Shown here: positions 10,990 to 22,907 of the stretch, in pieces
Layout of the letters: each line of letters opens with the position of its first letter
How positions within the stretch are numbered: position 1 is the stretch's first letter
Source of the DNA: Ectocarpus siliculosus
Lineage: Eukaryota; Sar; Phaeophyceae; Ectocarpales; Ectocarpaceae
Length of the DNA stretch: 64,000 bases
Reading direction: 5' to 3'
Assembly (NCBI GenBank): GCA_000310025.1
Contig: FN648602.1
Coordinates: 2,152 to 66,151, forward strand
Notes under the pieces: model-generated
Told to the model about the DNA's origin: nothing
What the model saw: only the letters and a program-made list of their open reading frames with translations
The model's database searches: none
Position numbers and translations under genes: made by a program

Positions 10990-13564
10990 TCAACTCTTAT
11001 TACCATGGGTGGGCACGGTAGCCTCCGTGGGAAAGCACCGGGGCCTCAAACACGATATAATCGTTTTGATAGACGATCGATGTCGGAGAGGGCGGCCGCT
11101 ACGGAAAGGGCAGGAGCAAATGCGGAGAAGCAAGTTACAGCGGCGGAGAGGGCTGCGGAAAATATGAGAAAGACGCTTGCACCGGCGATGGATAAGATAG
11201 CTGCGTTGGAGAAGTTTTATGCTGGAAAGGCAGCAGATGGTCAAGCTGGGAAGGAAGCCGGGGTTCACGCTGGGAAGGCAGCGGAGGAATTGTCCGGGAG
11301 GTTAGATAGGGGCGGAAGGCCCAAGCACATCGATAATTTTCAGAGAGAGAGAGGAAGAAGCCCCATGTGTGGTACGGCGGACACCAGCAGCAGGTGACGA
11401 GAGGAGTGCAGCCGAGCAGCCGCCACAGCCACGTCCTTACAGGGCACAGCCAGTACCAGCATCAGCAGCAGCTGGTGTCCAACGACTGCCCACGCCCTCC
11501 CGCTGCTCCGCCTCCCGAGCAGCAGCAGCACAGTACTAATGTTGCTGCAGTACGTCTTTTCGACTACGGCAGAAATGCCGCTGGCCTCAGCCTCAAACCT
11601 CTGTCCCACAGGGGTCACCTGTTCCCACGTACAACAGTTGTGGACGCCTTGGGCACGTCGCTAACATCTGCATGGCGCCTCGCTATTACGGAGAATGCAG
11701 CTGCTGTGGAGAGAAAGGTCATGTATATCAGTATTGCAAGTTCAACCACCAGCAGCAGTAGCAGTGGCAGTGCGTGCAGCAGGGGTTCATGCCACCGCAA
11801 CCGGTACAGCAGCAACATCTACAGTCCTGCAATGGTGCTCCTGGTGCAGATCAAGCTATTGCCCGCAGGCCGTTTCAGCAGCAGCGGAGGAACGGTGGCT
11901 TTGGCGTCGGGTTTGTGTTCCAGCAGCAGCAGCAACAGCAGCAGAAGCCAGGCATGGTGCATTGCAGTGCTGGTGGAAGCGCTGATGGATTTCAGCAGCA
12001 GCAGCGGCAACAGCAGCTGGCGACCGGCTCCACCGGCGGTGTGGTTGGACAGGTGAGTTGTGGGGTGTTTGTTGGCGAGAAGGGGGTGGGGGCTGCTGCC
12101 CGTTCGTTTGCGGCGTCTTTGCCGGCAAAAGCCCCCAAGAACGTAGCTTCTCCCAACGCAGTTACGCACCCGGCCGTTCATTCTCCCCCGCGACCCACGA
12201 CATCACGTGTAGCGGCTGCAGTAGTGCGGGAACGCGACGCACTGGACCTCATGGAGGCGGGATATAGCAGCAGGCGTGTAGCGGAGAAATGCGAGCTTGG
12301 ATCGTATCACGTTCTAGTTTCGCCGTCCACGGAATCGCACCAACCCAAACAATCGACGCTGAAGCAGCAGCCAGCAGCCTCACTTGTGCCATCACCCACA
12401 GCAGACCATGTCGATGAGACCCGTCCTACCGCCCCATCTTCAACGGTTGGGGTTTGTGGAACGACATCCGCACCGGCGGCTGCGGTGGCAGGAGCAACGC
12501 CGCCTGGTATTACGGCGGCAGCGACTGCGACAGATGCGGCGGCGGTGGTATGTGAAGAACAGTCAGAGGAAGCGGCAAGAGCGACGGAAGCAGCAGTGTT
12601 GTTCCTAGAGGAGCCTGTCGTCAGCAGCAGCAGAGTCGACAGCAGCGGCCGAAAGCACTGGAGCCTCTTCCGATCTTGGGCAGGGGAGGCGGCTAAGGTG
12701 CATTCGCCGGCAGCGGCGCGGCGGTGGCCAGACCTGCAGCAGCGGTGGAGACGACGGCATCTACGGTTTCAAGAGGGGCGCGTCGTACCTTTTGACCCGG
12801 GAAGATTGTTTTCGCAGGAGGTGCGTGAGAAGGGAGAAGACACATTAGCGGTGGTATGGAGGCGGAGCAGCAATGGCCGCCGCAGTAGCAGCGGTGACGG
12901 CGGAGATGGTGCAGCCTGGGATGGAGCGTCAACGCATCCCTTTGACGGAGGGAAGCGGTCCCGGTGGAGGCGAGCGACGAGGGGGCCGTGCTGGGAGTGG
13001 ATCTCCAATTCGATCGAGGTACAGATGCATGGGCACATACCAGCGGGTGATGCTTCGCACCAAGCGGCACCACCGGAAGCGGAGGCGGCGGCGCGGACGG
13101 CTTCGGCCAGAGCGCCGTCCCGGGTATCAGCACCAGCGGGAGCGGCGACGGCATTTGTGGCTTCGGCCAGAGCTCCGGGGGGGGCGGCAACGGCGACGGC
13201 GGTGACGGTAATAGCGGCCGCAGCAGCGGCGGCGGCGGCGGCGGCGGCAGCGACGGCAGCGGCGGCTTCGGCAGCAGCGAAGGCGGGAGAGGCGCCACCG
13301 GTTATGGCAGCAGTTTGGGGGGGAGAGTCTACCCTTGTCTGCTTCCCCCCCCGCCAACCCCTCCCGTGCCCCCAACAGCGCCACAACGGCAGCGAGCCCC
13401 GGCGACGTACGCGCAAGCTAACGCGGGGCGGGCGCAGCACAATTCGGGGAGTAGCAGCGAAGCAGAAGAAGGATATTTGGCTCCGGTGGACACCCTCGAA
13501 TCGACCGAGCAGGGCGACGAAACGGTGGCAACGACAACCTCACCATGTTTGCGCCAAATTGTAG
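10990..13564 (+). mobile_element. Gag-like retroelement fossil 1
   Basis: Plus-strand frames show, in order, an Ala/Glu-rich coiled-coil segment (near 11090-11300), zinc-knuckle-like sequence (CSCCGEKGHVYQYC near 11690), long Gln-rich stretches coded by CAG repeats, and a Gly/Ala/Asp-rich tail coded by GGC/GAC triplets. A tail motif (HPFDGGKRS) has close relatives in the second copy at 24.3-26.2 kb. The pattern fits a nucleic-acid-binding gag-like protein. No reverse transcriptase, protease or integrase is recognisable nearby, so the family is uncertain. The copy is broken, with several interruptions. Its age is unknown, but it is diverged from copy 2. Confidence 0.55.
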
Positions 13565-14800
13565 CCCATATGAAACGTTACCGACTTTTTTGTTTTGTGT
13601 GTAGGCATTGGTATGTTAACTTAACGTTGTTTTGTTCTTTATGGTTTCTTATTTAAGTTTTTGTTGCTCCATGTCGACCGCATCCTTCCCGTTGCACAGA
13701 AGACGGGAAATTCATCCAGGAATCGCCTCGGAGAGAAAATGCGATGATGTGTACGGTGTTCCTTTTTGTGTTTGAGTATGTTTTTTTTCTGGATTTTGAC
13801 TTGTTGTATATTGGACCCGAACTTGTGTGACTTGCGGAATTAAATGAAAACTGCCACAATCTGCTGTTTGTACTACCTCCGTCCAAAACCATGGGGGGGG
13901 ATTTGTGTACCATGTTTCTAGCCGCAGTACCAGCAGAGCAGAGTGCTTCCGTGGAGTTCTGTTCAAGTTGGATTTGTTTCGTTACGATGTACTTTGCGTA
14001 TTCTTGGTTCTGTTGTGTGTTGCGCAAAGAATCATGATTCCAGACGCAACAGCAGCGAATGCATATATGTGTTCTTGTGTATGCAGGGCATGTTTCAGCT
14101 GGGGGGCTGTTTCGTACACTTTGATGTTTTGAGATCCTTTGTTGGTTGAAAGGGAGGAGAAGAAAGCGCAGGCAGGCAGATCTACACGCATGTTATGGGG
14201 AAATGTTCCAACTGGGGGGCTGTTACGTATTGATATTGGTATTGATATTGTTGTCTTGTGCCAAAACCAGTGAGAGAAGGGTGGCACTGAATATATTCGT
14301 ATGTTTCGGGAGATGCTGCAGCAGGAGGGCTGTTTGCATGCATGCCTAATTCATGTTTTCTATCGTCTCTTGGACAACAGCTGAGACACCGATTCCCATG
14401 TTCGCTCTGTTAGTCCTTGGACGCTATATTGGAGGAAGGATTTGACATGTTTTGACGAGTAGTGTTTGGGGCCATTGTGCTTTCCGAATGCTCGTTTTGA
14501 TTGGTCGAGAAGTTGAAACTTTGCGTTGTTTGAGGATGTTGTGTCAACTCTTTTGAAGCTGTTTTTTAAGATAAATTTGTCCGTCACCGTTCCGACCCTT
14601 TTCTGATGTATGTAGCGCAGATATTTGTTGGGTACTCTTCTGAGGATGCTCATTTTGTTTTGACAGTTTGAGAATACATTGGGTTCATGGATAAACTGAT
14701 GGAGACGCTTTGTGTTTTGTGCGTTGCCAATTTGTTCGTAGAGGATGTTCATTGTTTTCTTTCGATTGGTCTTGACAAATATTTTTGTGGCCTACGGAGG
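13560..14800. repeat. Downstream region shared by the two gag-like fossils, copy 1
   Basis: Non-coding sequence with blocks matching 26.2-27.9 kb: an AA(A/T)CCATGGGGGGGG-like block at about 13890, GTATATTGGAGGAAGGATTTG-like sequence near 14430, and repeated G-run/CTGTT motifs near 14098, 14212 and 14325. The G-runs resemble polypurine tracts next to an LTR start. I could not find a matching pair of LTRs. Confidence 0.55.
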
Positions 14801-16030
14801 GAGACTTCCCGCACAACACGTTCCTAACGTGTCTCTGCTACTAAAACACAAAATCTCCCGAATACTACCAGACGGGACGAAACTGTTGCACCGTACAATA
14901 GCAGTCTCGGACGATTAAGCCTCCCAATGGTACGCACTACCATTCAGAAAACACCCCAATGGTTCGCCATACTTCTACGTGGCAACGGTTGCACCAAATG
15001 CGGTCCATGTACACAAAATCAATCCTGCGGCTCGCTCGTGGACCGTAGGGGTTGTCGATTGGTGGATGCTTTATATCATCTGTATCATCACGATACATAC
15101 GGCGGAACCTACACACCAACGCTCGAAAATAGGGGTCCATGCGGGTGCGGTGGGTGCCAACAGACAAATCGTGCTAGACGGAACTAAGTGCGATTCCGGG
15201 GTATATGTGTATGTATCATGTCGCCTGTTTTTGCGCTTCGGGACATATTTCGCCGGCATAAGTCAATCTTTTCTCACGGTTCTTTCTCATGGGCACGCAC
15301 GAGGGTCGTCGGTACATTACCGCGCACCCCGGAGGACCGCAACCCACCCTTGGCGCGTGTGCTTAGCGCCCAAAGTTATAAAAAATACTGGCTCTATACC
15401 CCGGGGACCCGTTCCGCGGGAAGAAAGCCTTCCCAAGAAATACAAAACCAATTACTGCTTTCGAAGAAACAGAAGAATCACAGCACACAAGTCCCACAGA
15501 GCATTGGCAGCACCACGGTACTACCGTAAAACACAAGAGCAAGTGGTCAACGCAACGGATTAGAGCAGCAGCAGTAGGACCTACATCAAAGACGCCACTA
15601 AAATACACAAGAATTAACGTACATGCGAACAGCAGTCGCATCAGCAGGAGGACGACAGCAGGAGGACTTGCAAGAAAGACGCCGCTGCAGCACACACGAA
15701 CTCGCGTACATGCGAACAGCAGTCTGTGGGAAACAAAAAAATACACCGTCCATGGAGCAAGTTCCGCGCAAATTCTGCACGTTTGTATTGATTTCCTCAA
15801 GAGAGCTTTAAGTCCTGGAATTCGTTATTAATTCTTTACGTTCTAGAGCAATAGATCGTGACACCATTTGTTGAATGCCGAGGATCTACTGCCGTGTCTT
15901 TGCAGGCAGGAGGTTGGTCCCCATTTGTCGGATCACCGATGATGCAATCCGCGGTGGTAGTAATAGCGGTCAGTCAGGAACACAGGAAGGCATCACAACA
16001 TACAAAGCGAAGTGTGTAGTACGTTCAAAA
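14800..16030. other. No recognisable gene; diverged repeats
   Basis: The segment 15190-15425 is a diverged relative (roughly 70% by eye) of 23105-23325; both carry GTCGGTACATTA and CCCCGGGGAC. Near 15587-15725 a unit of about 85 bp ending CGTACATGCGAACAGCAGTC occurs twice. No domain-bearing frame is seen. Confidence 0.5.
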
Positions 16031-17262
16031 AGGGCAGGTTTGTTTAAGGCGCAGAGGAAACAAACCGAGGTTTATTGAAACAGCTCGAATTGCCATACTG
16101 TTCATACTGGGGTACCGGGAACGTATTGCCTACCACTGCGGGGCCCCCTCGGCCGAGAGGAGGAGTCGCATGTGTTACCATTCTGTTCAAGCCTCGTGCC
16201 AGAGAGAGGGTACCGCAGAGACAACTAGCGAGGTGGTCACATAGAAGGGTTCTAGTGGTGTGCCACCATCTGGAGCTGACAGGAAGTGGAGTATTTTCTT
16301 CCAGTTGAGAAATCGGGCTACCCGAGCTACAGCAGTCGTAACTGAGAGCCCGGGGTCCGGAGATGACGAGAGCGGAGAGGAGAGCAAGGACGCCAGGCGC
16401 CGGCGGGCGTGGCATACAGGGCGCAACGCTGGGCGGTACGTGTGGTGATGTGATGACAATGTGGGAGAGAGATGATGTGGGAGGGAGAGCAAAACCCACA
16501 GGTGTTATGGTGTTTCAAGGAGAGACAACCCCAGAGGAGTTTTCTGCACGTTTGCATGGGGAGAGAGATCCCACTGCTGCTGGGTTGATTCGGTGGCGTA
16601 CACAATCACCCCTGTCGCACGTGATTCAATGACAACACACATCAACCGGGTTTATTGGACAAGGTTGGTGGGCCTGCTTCCACAGCGCTGGCTGTCACGG
16701 CTGTTGCCACCGTACGAAGTTTACGCAGTCATCTGGATTGTATAAGCATACACTCTGCAAATACAGCAGTTGTTCCGCATCGATGCGGGAGAGAAAATTA
16801 ACTGTGGGTTCTATGGCGTTATGTTCACCATGTTGAACGTGGTTTCAATACCGGCTCCGCATCTAACGAGTGTGTGGTGGCCACAGCCAAGTAAGACAAT
16901 ACCCACAAACTATTGTTGTTTGTCGATACGCGATGGAAGTACATACACGAATGCTGGATCACATGGTGTGCTGTACACGAGTGTGTGTCACAGGGGATAA
17001 TCTGGATTCAGATTTACGTTGCAGTCGTTGAAATTCTTACAAAATTACAATATGCACAATTGTTGGAGACTTGCCGTGATAATCGAGGCCCGATTCCACG
17101 GAATGCGTTAAAGTCCTCCCAGAGTACATACAATTGCACTGAGAAAGTTGCTGGACAGCATCAAGCATTCCTTGATGCCAGCACGTTGTTGATTTAATAG
17201 CGGTCAGTCGATCGCGGTATGAACATGAGTATGCATACAACAAGTATTAAATACCGAAAGGT

Positions 17263-17287
17263 TAGGGTTAGGGTTAGGGTTAGGGTT
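17263..17287 (+). repeat. Interstitial telomere-like TTAGGG array
   Basis: Four perfect GGGTTA units occur inside the satellite-bearing part of element 2. The G-rich strand can form a G-quadruplex. It may record capture of telomeric repeat or simply share its sequence. If TTAGGG is the host telomere, it fits many algae, fungi and animals. Confidence 0.85.
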
Positions 17288-17309
17288 AAATACCGAAACA
17301 ACACACATA

Positions 17310-19900
17310 AATAGTCTGTGGCGGCCGTGGTTGGTGGGCTTGTTTTCACAACAGTGCTACCTGCCAGGGTTGTTGCATGGGGCGATTCACGCAGATTTGT
17401 TTATGCTGGTACCGATCGTGTGTGACGGCCGTGGTTGGTGAGCTTCTGTTACCTACCACACCCCGAAATAGACCTTGTACCAGGTAGGCTTCTATTTCTG
17501 CTGCTACATGGACGAGTATACTGCCGTCGGTAAGGGTGATCGGTCGCTGGATTTCTCGCACTATTGCCAAAGACCGAGCCTATTGACAGATTACGTGTGC
17601 AACCTATTGCAAATAGAAATCCCTGTCGAATTTCACGATAGATATCGTTGGCAACAACAGACTTCGAAGGCTTCCTTCCGGTAGACATTGCTGGCAGTAT
17701 TAGTAGACAAGTTCTCGTGCAAGTGGATATCCTTTACGACCTTGAGGACACATCGCCCTAATTAACGACTATTATTGATGTTGCGTTTCGATATCTATCG
17801 GTAGCCCGCTCAAGAATCTATTGCAGTAAACGATGTATATCGATGACATGTCATGAACCCATTGGCAATGGCTTCCGAGAAAACCGTTGAACGTCTGTTG
17901 CTATGCACAATTCGTATCAATAGGAACCATCGCAAATCTGTTACGGTTGACAACAGATATCGACAGAACCTTTTCAATAATTTGTTGTCCTTGACAAGGG
18001 AGGTCGAAAGGAACTTTCAAAATCTGCTGTTTTTGACAATGGATATCGGGACAAACCTCTCAAAATCTATGGTCCCCGACAAGGGATGTCGGTATTTGAT
18101 GTTGTCACTCGTGGTCCATTGTAGCAACCTACCAGGGTTGTCGCATGAGGGGATTCATCAGATCAGTTAATGCCGGGACCAAACACATCAATCTTGTCTG
18201 GCGGCCGTAGCTGGTGAGCTTCACTTTGTACAGTGTTACCTACCAAGGTTGTGGCATGGGGAGATTATACCAGGGTTGCCGCATGCGGCGATTCTCGCCG
18301 GTTTGGGTATGCCGGGACCAAACACACCAATCGTATTTGGCGGCGGTGGCTGGTGAACTTCATTTTGGAACAGTGCTACTTGTCAGGGTTGTCGCATCGG
18401 GCGGATCACGCAGATTTGGTTATGCCGGAACCAAGCACATAAATCGTGTTTGGCGATCGTGGTTGGTAGCTTCTTGTTTCTGATTATGGTTATCTACAAG
18501 GGTGTCGCATTTGGCGATTCACGCAGATCAGTTTATGCCGGGACCAAACACCTGACTCGTGTCCGGCGGCCGTGGTCGGTGAGATCCGGAACAGTGCTAC
18601 GTACGAGAATCGTCGCAGATTGACGCAGATTTGTCTATGCCGGCACCGGACGCATCAATCGTGTTTGACAGTCCAGGTCGGTGGGCTTCGTATTGACCAG
18701 TGCTAACTAGCAGGGGTTCCGCAGTGGGCGACTCACGCAGATATATTTCTGCCGGGATCGTGATTGGCGACCGTGGTTGGTAGGCTTGTGTTTCCGCAGC
18801 AGTACATACCAGAGTGTCGCATCGTACGGTCTACGCAGCCCACTTTTTCGCGGGGACCACAAATATCACTTGTGCTTGGCGGTCATAAACGGGGTATCAC
18901 AGATGTCGCTTTGCACGGTTCACGCAGCCATGAATGCATCACAAGGAATGAAAATGTAAGTTGGCGACGGAACTAACACGTCTAGAATGTTTTGCAGATA
19001 GGGTGGGAGCGTTAGGTTTTCGAAGCGCTGTCAACTGCGATGGTCGCGCTTTGGCGATTCACGTAGTCTTACCATCCATCCATATTGTGCTCGGTCAGTG
19101 TCTGCCGGGAACAGACACATCAATCGTGGCTGGCGGTGGTGTGGTAGTTGTTGCAACGATGTTGCCTACCGAGGCCGTCGCATTCGTGTGATTCCCGCAG
19201 ACATGTCGATCAGAACTTGGTTGCCAGTATCTGCTTGGACCACTCAATATCACGTGTCCCAGTCATATCATGGTGGTTTTCTGCGAGTGGTGATGGAGCT
19301 TCGGTTGCAAAACGCTGTCTAATGCGGTCAACGCATTCGCACAACATCCGGCAGTCATGGCAATCAAAATACGTTTTCAACATTGCCACTGCCAATCGCA
19401 TGAACTTGTGATTGGCGACCATGGATTGTAGGCTTGGCTTTGAACAGTGCTGACAGGGTTTTCGTAGTGGGCGATATACGCGGATATACTATGCCGACAA
19501 CCAGAGACATCAGTCGTGAATGGCGGCCGTGAGTGTGGGCGTGTTCCTAGCAAAAACAGTGCTTCCGGCGGTTGTCGCATTCGAGCGATTATCACTGTCC
19601 AGTAGAATGGTGTGGATTTGTCAGTATCCGCTAGGAAAAAGAAACCACCATTTGTTGTTGGTTCTGTGGTAAGGCCGCCTGATTCACACAGTAGTGCCGT
19701 TCCTGCGGCCGCCGAGTTTGAGCGATTACGCGGTTGGTCATGTATATCGTGCAGATGATACGTAATCGGTATGCGCCGGGGCGAAACACATCAATCGTGT
19801 TTTGGCGGCCTGGCTTGGGGGGGCATATTTCAACAGCACTACCCACTTTCACCACAGAGTCGGCATTCGTGCGATGTACTTACGAAATACTTTCATGCCA
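17310..19900 (+). repeat. Diverged hairpin satellite in element 2
   Basis: Units of about 100-140 bp carry GGCGGCCGTGGTTGGTGGGCTT, CAGTGCTACCTACCAGGGTTG and CGATTCACGCAGAT followed by a stem such as CCAAACAC...GTGTTTGG. At least twelve units are recognisable, for example near 17321, 17423, 18199, 18340, 18451, 18564, 18672, 18765, 19128, 19412 and 19520. They are the reverse complement of the young satellite at 60.2-62.1 kb, and much more diverged. Confidence 0.8.
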
Positions 19901-21038
19901 ATTTTTCCGCTATTCGCGTGGACGAAACGCATCAACTCGGTTTCGAATTGTTCTGTTGCTTGTTGTGGAAGGGAGCGCTTGCACACTCGGAAGATGGCGA
20001 TTGAATCGAGGTCACGCCTGGGCCGGGCGGCAGGACACGGGCGGACCGGTGCGCGGGGATGGCGGTCGGCAACGCCAGGTGTTCCCTTTCAGAAGCCATG
20101 ACAGCGGATATGTCCGCCAGGTGCCCCACGCCGCAACCACGCCGCGACCGTCTTCATGGGAGCCAGGGCTTACGCCCGCTCCGGGAGCAGCAAGGCGCCC
20201 GTGCCGTGCACGGTCTTCTCCGCGGACCGCAGACCGCGGCCCAGGGGTGGCGGTGGAATCAAAAGGATGCTATCGAAGGGGTCGCCGAGAGCAGAGTGAA
20301 TTGGAACACACGCCGAATGAGGGCGGCCCGACGGCATTGCAACAAAGGCTGCAGCGATATATAAGGCACAAGCGAACTCAGACCTGATGGACGACGTCAT
20401 CGGGTCCTTAATCGCGGAGCGGGGCAGCTGGTCGATGCGGCGGCGGTGTGCAGGAAGCCACCCGTATCACCGCCGGGTGCCGATTATTCCTACCGTCGTC
20501 ACGCCGGAGTGGTCCGGGTCCTCCTCGTACATCGCGGCAGACGATCCAAGAATCGGGATGAGGTTAACGACCCATGATCGGGATACAGAGCAGACGGCGG
20601 AGCAGTTGCTCTGGTGGTGGCGTCGTTGTCATGTTGTGCAACGTTGCCCGATGACGCGCAGTTAACATCCTGTCTTAATTACAGGTTGTGCAGTGCAAGC
20701 TCTGAAGTATGACCAAGCCCGCGAAGCTTCGAGGCAAATACTTACGAAATAGGGATGAATCCCAGAAACTATTGCGCGCTGCACCCTTCAGCTAAGGATT
20801 TGGGAATTTGCTGTATACGGCTGTTGGGGGCAACCTATTGGAACGAGTATTCCGGAGAGCGGGAAGATGAAGTCAGAGGAATGTGTAGGAGGCGCCCAAA
20901 GTAGAGGCCTCGCAAGGGGTGTCCCGTTCGGTACGACATAGCAAGTCGGGAGGCAATCGGGGGAAAGCACTGTGTGCGGTAGGTAGGCAATAACAGGAGC
21001 TAATCCCACTGCACGAGTAGTGTCATGATGACCTCGAT

Positions 21039-21301
21039 GCTGGCGAAGAAAATGGTAGGGTACAATTTAAGGACTTGGTCATCTGAGACTACTGTGTGCA
21101 GTAAGATTGGTTCCCTCCACCGCAGGAGAGAGCACCCTCAGTTGCTGTGTGGAGGGAGAGAGAGACAGTATTTATTGGGAGAGAGGCAGCGGCACGATAG
21201 AAAGGCCGCAGAAACGTGTCTGCGGGAAACGCGCTCTCTGCCAGTTTGGTATCTCTCTCTTCCCTCGGGCTTTAAAAATTAAATGCAATTCGAACGAATA
21301 C
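21039..21301 (+). repeat. B-type terminal repeat of element 2
   Basis: It matches the reverse complement of the B repeats at 52105-52378 and 52759-53032, beginning GGCGAAGAAAATGGTAGGGT. It lies where B1 should be at the 3' end of the element, and no second copy follows. Confidence 0.8.
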
Positions 21302-22260
21302 AATAATAGTGGAGTTCCGCTGGAGTTATTGGTTGTGTGAACGTTTCGCCCGTCATTCCGAATATTCATTTCGGAGTGAACATTTCCAGATTGTTGGTGA
21401 ACCTTCCGCCCTTCCTTGAGGTTTTGAATATCACACAGAATGAGGAATACGTTGTTTGTGAATAATGCCGCTTCCATACATTGGTAGCTGAAAAGAAATG
21501 CTAATGCAGCCAGTCCCGGGTAACAGAAGGGGTATAGGAGGTAGCTGCTCAGAAGAGTGCGCCGATGGGTATGCGTACACATGTTACAAAGCATGAAGCT
21601 ACTGGATCATGGAAAGAAAGAAAAAACATATATCGTGTATTAGATTGCTCCGGGAAATATTCCTGATTGATTTTTTGAGTGGTGAACCTTTCGCCCTTGC
21701 GTTGGATCTTTACAGGTCACGCATAATATATACTTCGTAATATGTTTTCGGTTGTACGGTTTCTATGTACATAGATTGATACTTCAGAGTAGATCAAATG
21801 AACTTCTTGATGCAGTCAGCCTGAGGTAACAGAAGAGCTATGCATACAGGTACCTGTTGTGAAGACTCCGCTGATGGGTATACGCGTTCTAAACCCACCC
21901 ATGAGCTGGACTGGATCATCTGAAGAAAAACGTCCAAAATCATAACACGACCGTTCCTCCTCTTGTAGATTCCTCGGAAAAAATAATCACATTGAATCTT
22001 TCTTCATCAACGGTCCTTCTGAATGGGTATAGGTACGTTAATCTATATCCAAAATCACATTTGAGCTTAAGTCCTATTATTGGAATTCGTTGAATATTTC
22101 ATAATAATTGGAATTCGTTGAATCTTTAACTCTGTTCGTTTGCGTGTGTAAACTAATGATTGAATCGTTAATTGCATATTAGCCGCCAAGGCCGCGGCTG
22201 AAATTAAGCGCTAATGCAGCCAGTCCCGGGTAACAGAAGGGGTATAGGAGGTAGCTGTTC
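21302..22260. other. AT-rich stretch with direct repeats, no gene seen
   Basis: A 63-bp sequence starting GCTAATGCAGCCAGTCCCGG is found at 21500-21562 and again at 22210-22272 with one clear difference. A more diverged third relative lies near 21815. The stretch between is AT-rich and has no domain-bearing frame. The direct repeats could bound a small inserted element. Confidence 0.6.
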
Positions 22261-22284
22261 AGAAGAGTGCGCAACGTCCACCAG

Positions 22285-22826
22285 TGTTCGACATTCAACT
22301 ACCTGGTCACGGTTGCACCAACGACAGCCACAATAACAACAACCAAGGCGACCGTGATGACCAAAACAACGACAACAACCCTTCCAGTGGCTCTGGCAGC
22401 AACGGGTCCTGACAAATTGTCAACGAAATTGGTGATGGTGCATGTCTACTGCGATGTATCGCCCGTCGCGTCTTCCATGATCCTAGCATGCACTCTTCGG
22501 TCCGAGGGCAACTCATCGGCCACATAACCTTCATATCCCCATCCCAGGCTCAGGTCAAAATACCTTCTTCCAGAGCATCTCAGGGAGAATAAATTCAGAA
22601 CACGTTCAAATGGCCGGTCATCCTCAGCGAACCTATCAAAATTGTCGCACACTACCTTCAACTCATGGCACACCCAACCACCTACGGAACGGGAATAGAG
22701 ATTCTAGCTGCCCAACAGCAGTTGTACAACATTAACATCAAAATTACATTCGTTGGTCAACCGATGATACGTGCGATTTATTATGCGGCCACCAGCACTA
22801 CCGCACGCTACGATACAACCCCATAA
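22285..22826 (+). pseudogene. OTU-type cysteine protease domain, broken
   Basis: One plus-strand frame carries an Asn/Asp-rich leader (NDSHNNNNQGDRDDQNND), then NEIGDGACLLRCIARRVFHD near 22422. This fits the OTU catalytic block (GDG-x-C with the nucleophilic Cys), followed by a family-like HSSVRGQL helix. Further on, in the same frame, VAHYLQLM and YGTGIEILAAQQQLYNINI fit the later OTU strands, where WGT-x-xE-x-x-A is usual. OTU proteases cleave ubiquitin or its relatives; they occur as host genes and as passengers of mobile elements. The frame is interrupted about twice, so it looks like a relic unless introns explain it. The usual catalytic His block near the C-terminus is not obvious. Whether it was host or element-borne cannot be decided. 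Confidence 0.55.
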
Positions 22827-22849
22827 TTAATTTTCATTTCCTCTTGCGT

Positions 22850-22907
22850 CGCCCCCGGGAGGCCATTGCACCTACATCCCGAACGGGAGCCTTACATATA
22901 TATACGA
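22850..22907. repeat. Short interspersed repeat, copy 2
   Basis: Same pattern as at 8832: TTGCGTCGCCCCCGGGAGG, then ACATCCCGAACGGGAGCC, ending CTTACATATATAT. Confidence 0.55.

Larger units (their letters stand above)
16032..21301 (+). mobile_element. Ngaro-like YR retrotransposon, old and shortened (element 2)
   Basis: The parts in order are: an A-type terminal repeat (16032-16301, matching the reverse of 52466-52758); 0.9 kb of unknown sequence; a diverged hairpin satellite (17.3-19.9 kb); the gag N-terminus (near 19995); a gag C-terminal scrap joined to recombinase-end sequence (20.4-21.0 kb); and a B-type repeat (21039-21301). The second A and B copies expected at the 3' end are absent. 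No reverse transcriptase is present. It is a shortened derivative of the family and is broken. Divergence of its satellite and repeats from the young element suggests it is old. Identity rests on direct match to the elements at 52-64 kb. Confidence 0.75.

Noticed and set aside
22307-22534. Minus-strand translation with a strongly hydrophobic, membrane-like stretch
   Set aside because: It is the complement of the Asn/Thr-coding AAC/ACA repeats in front of the OTU domain. The plus-strand OTU reading explains the sequence better.
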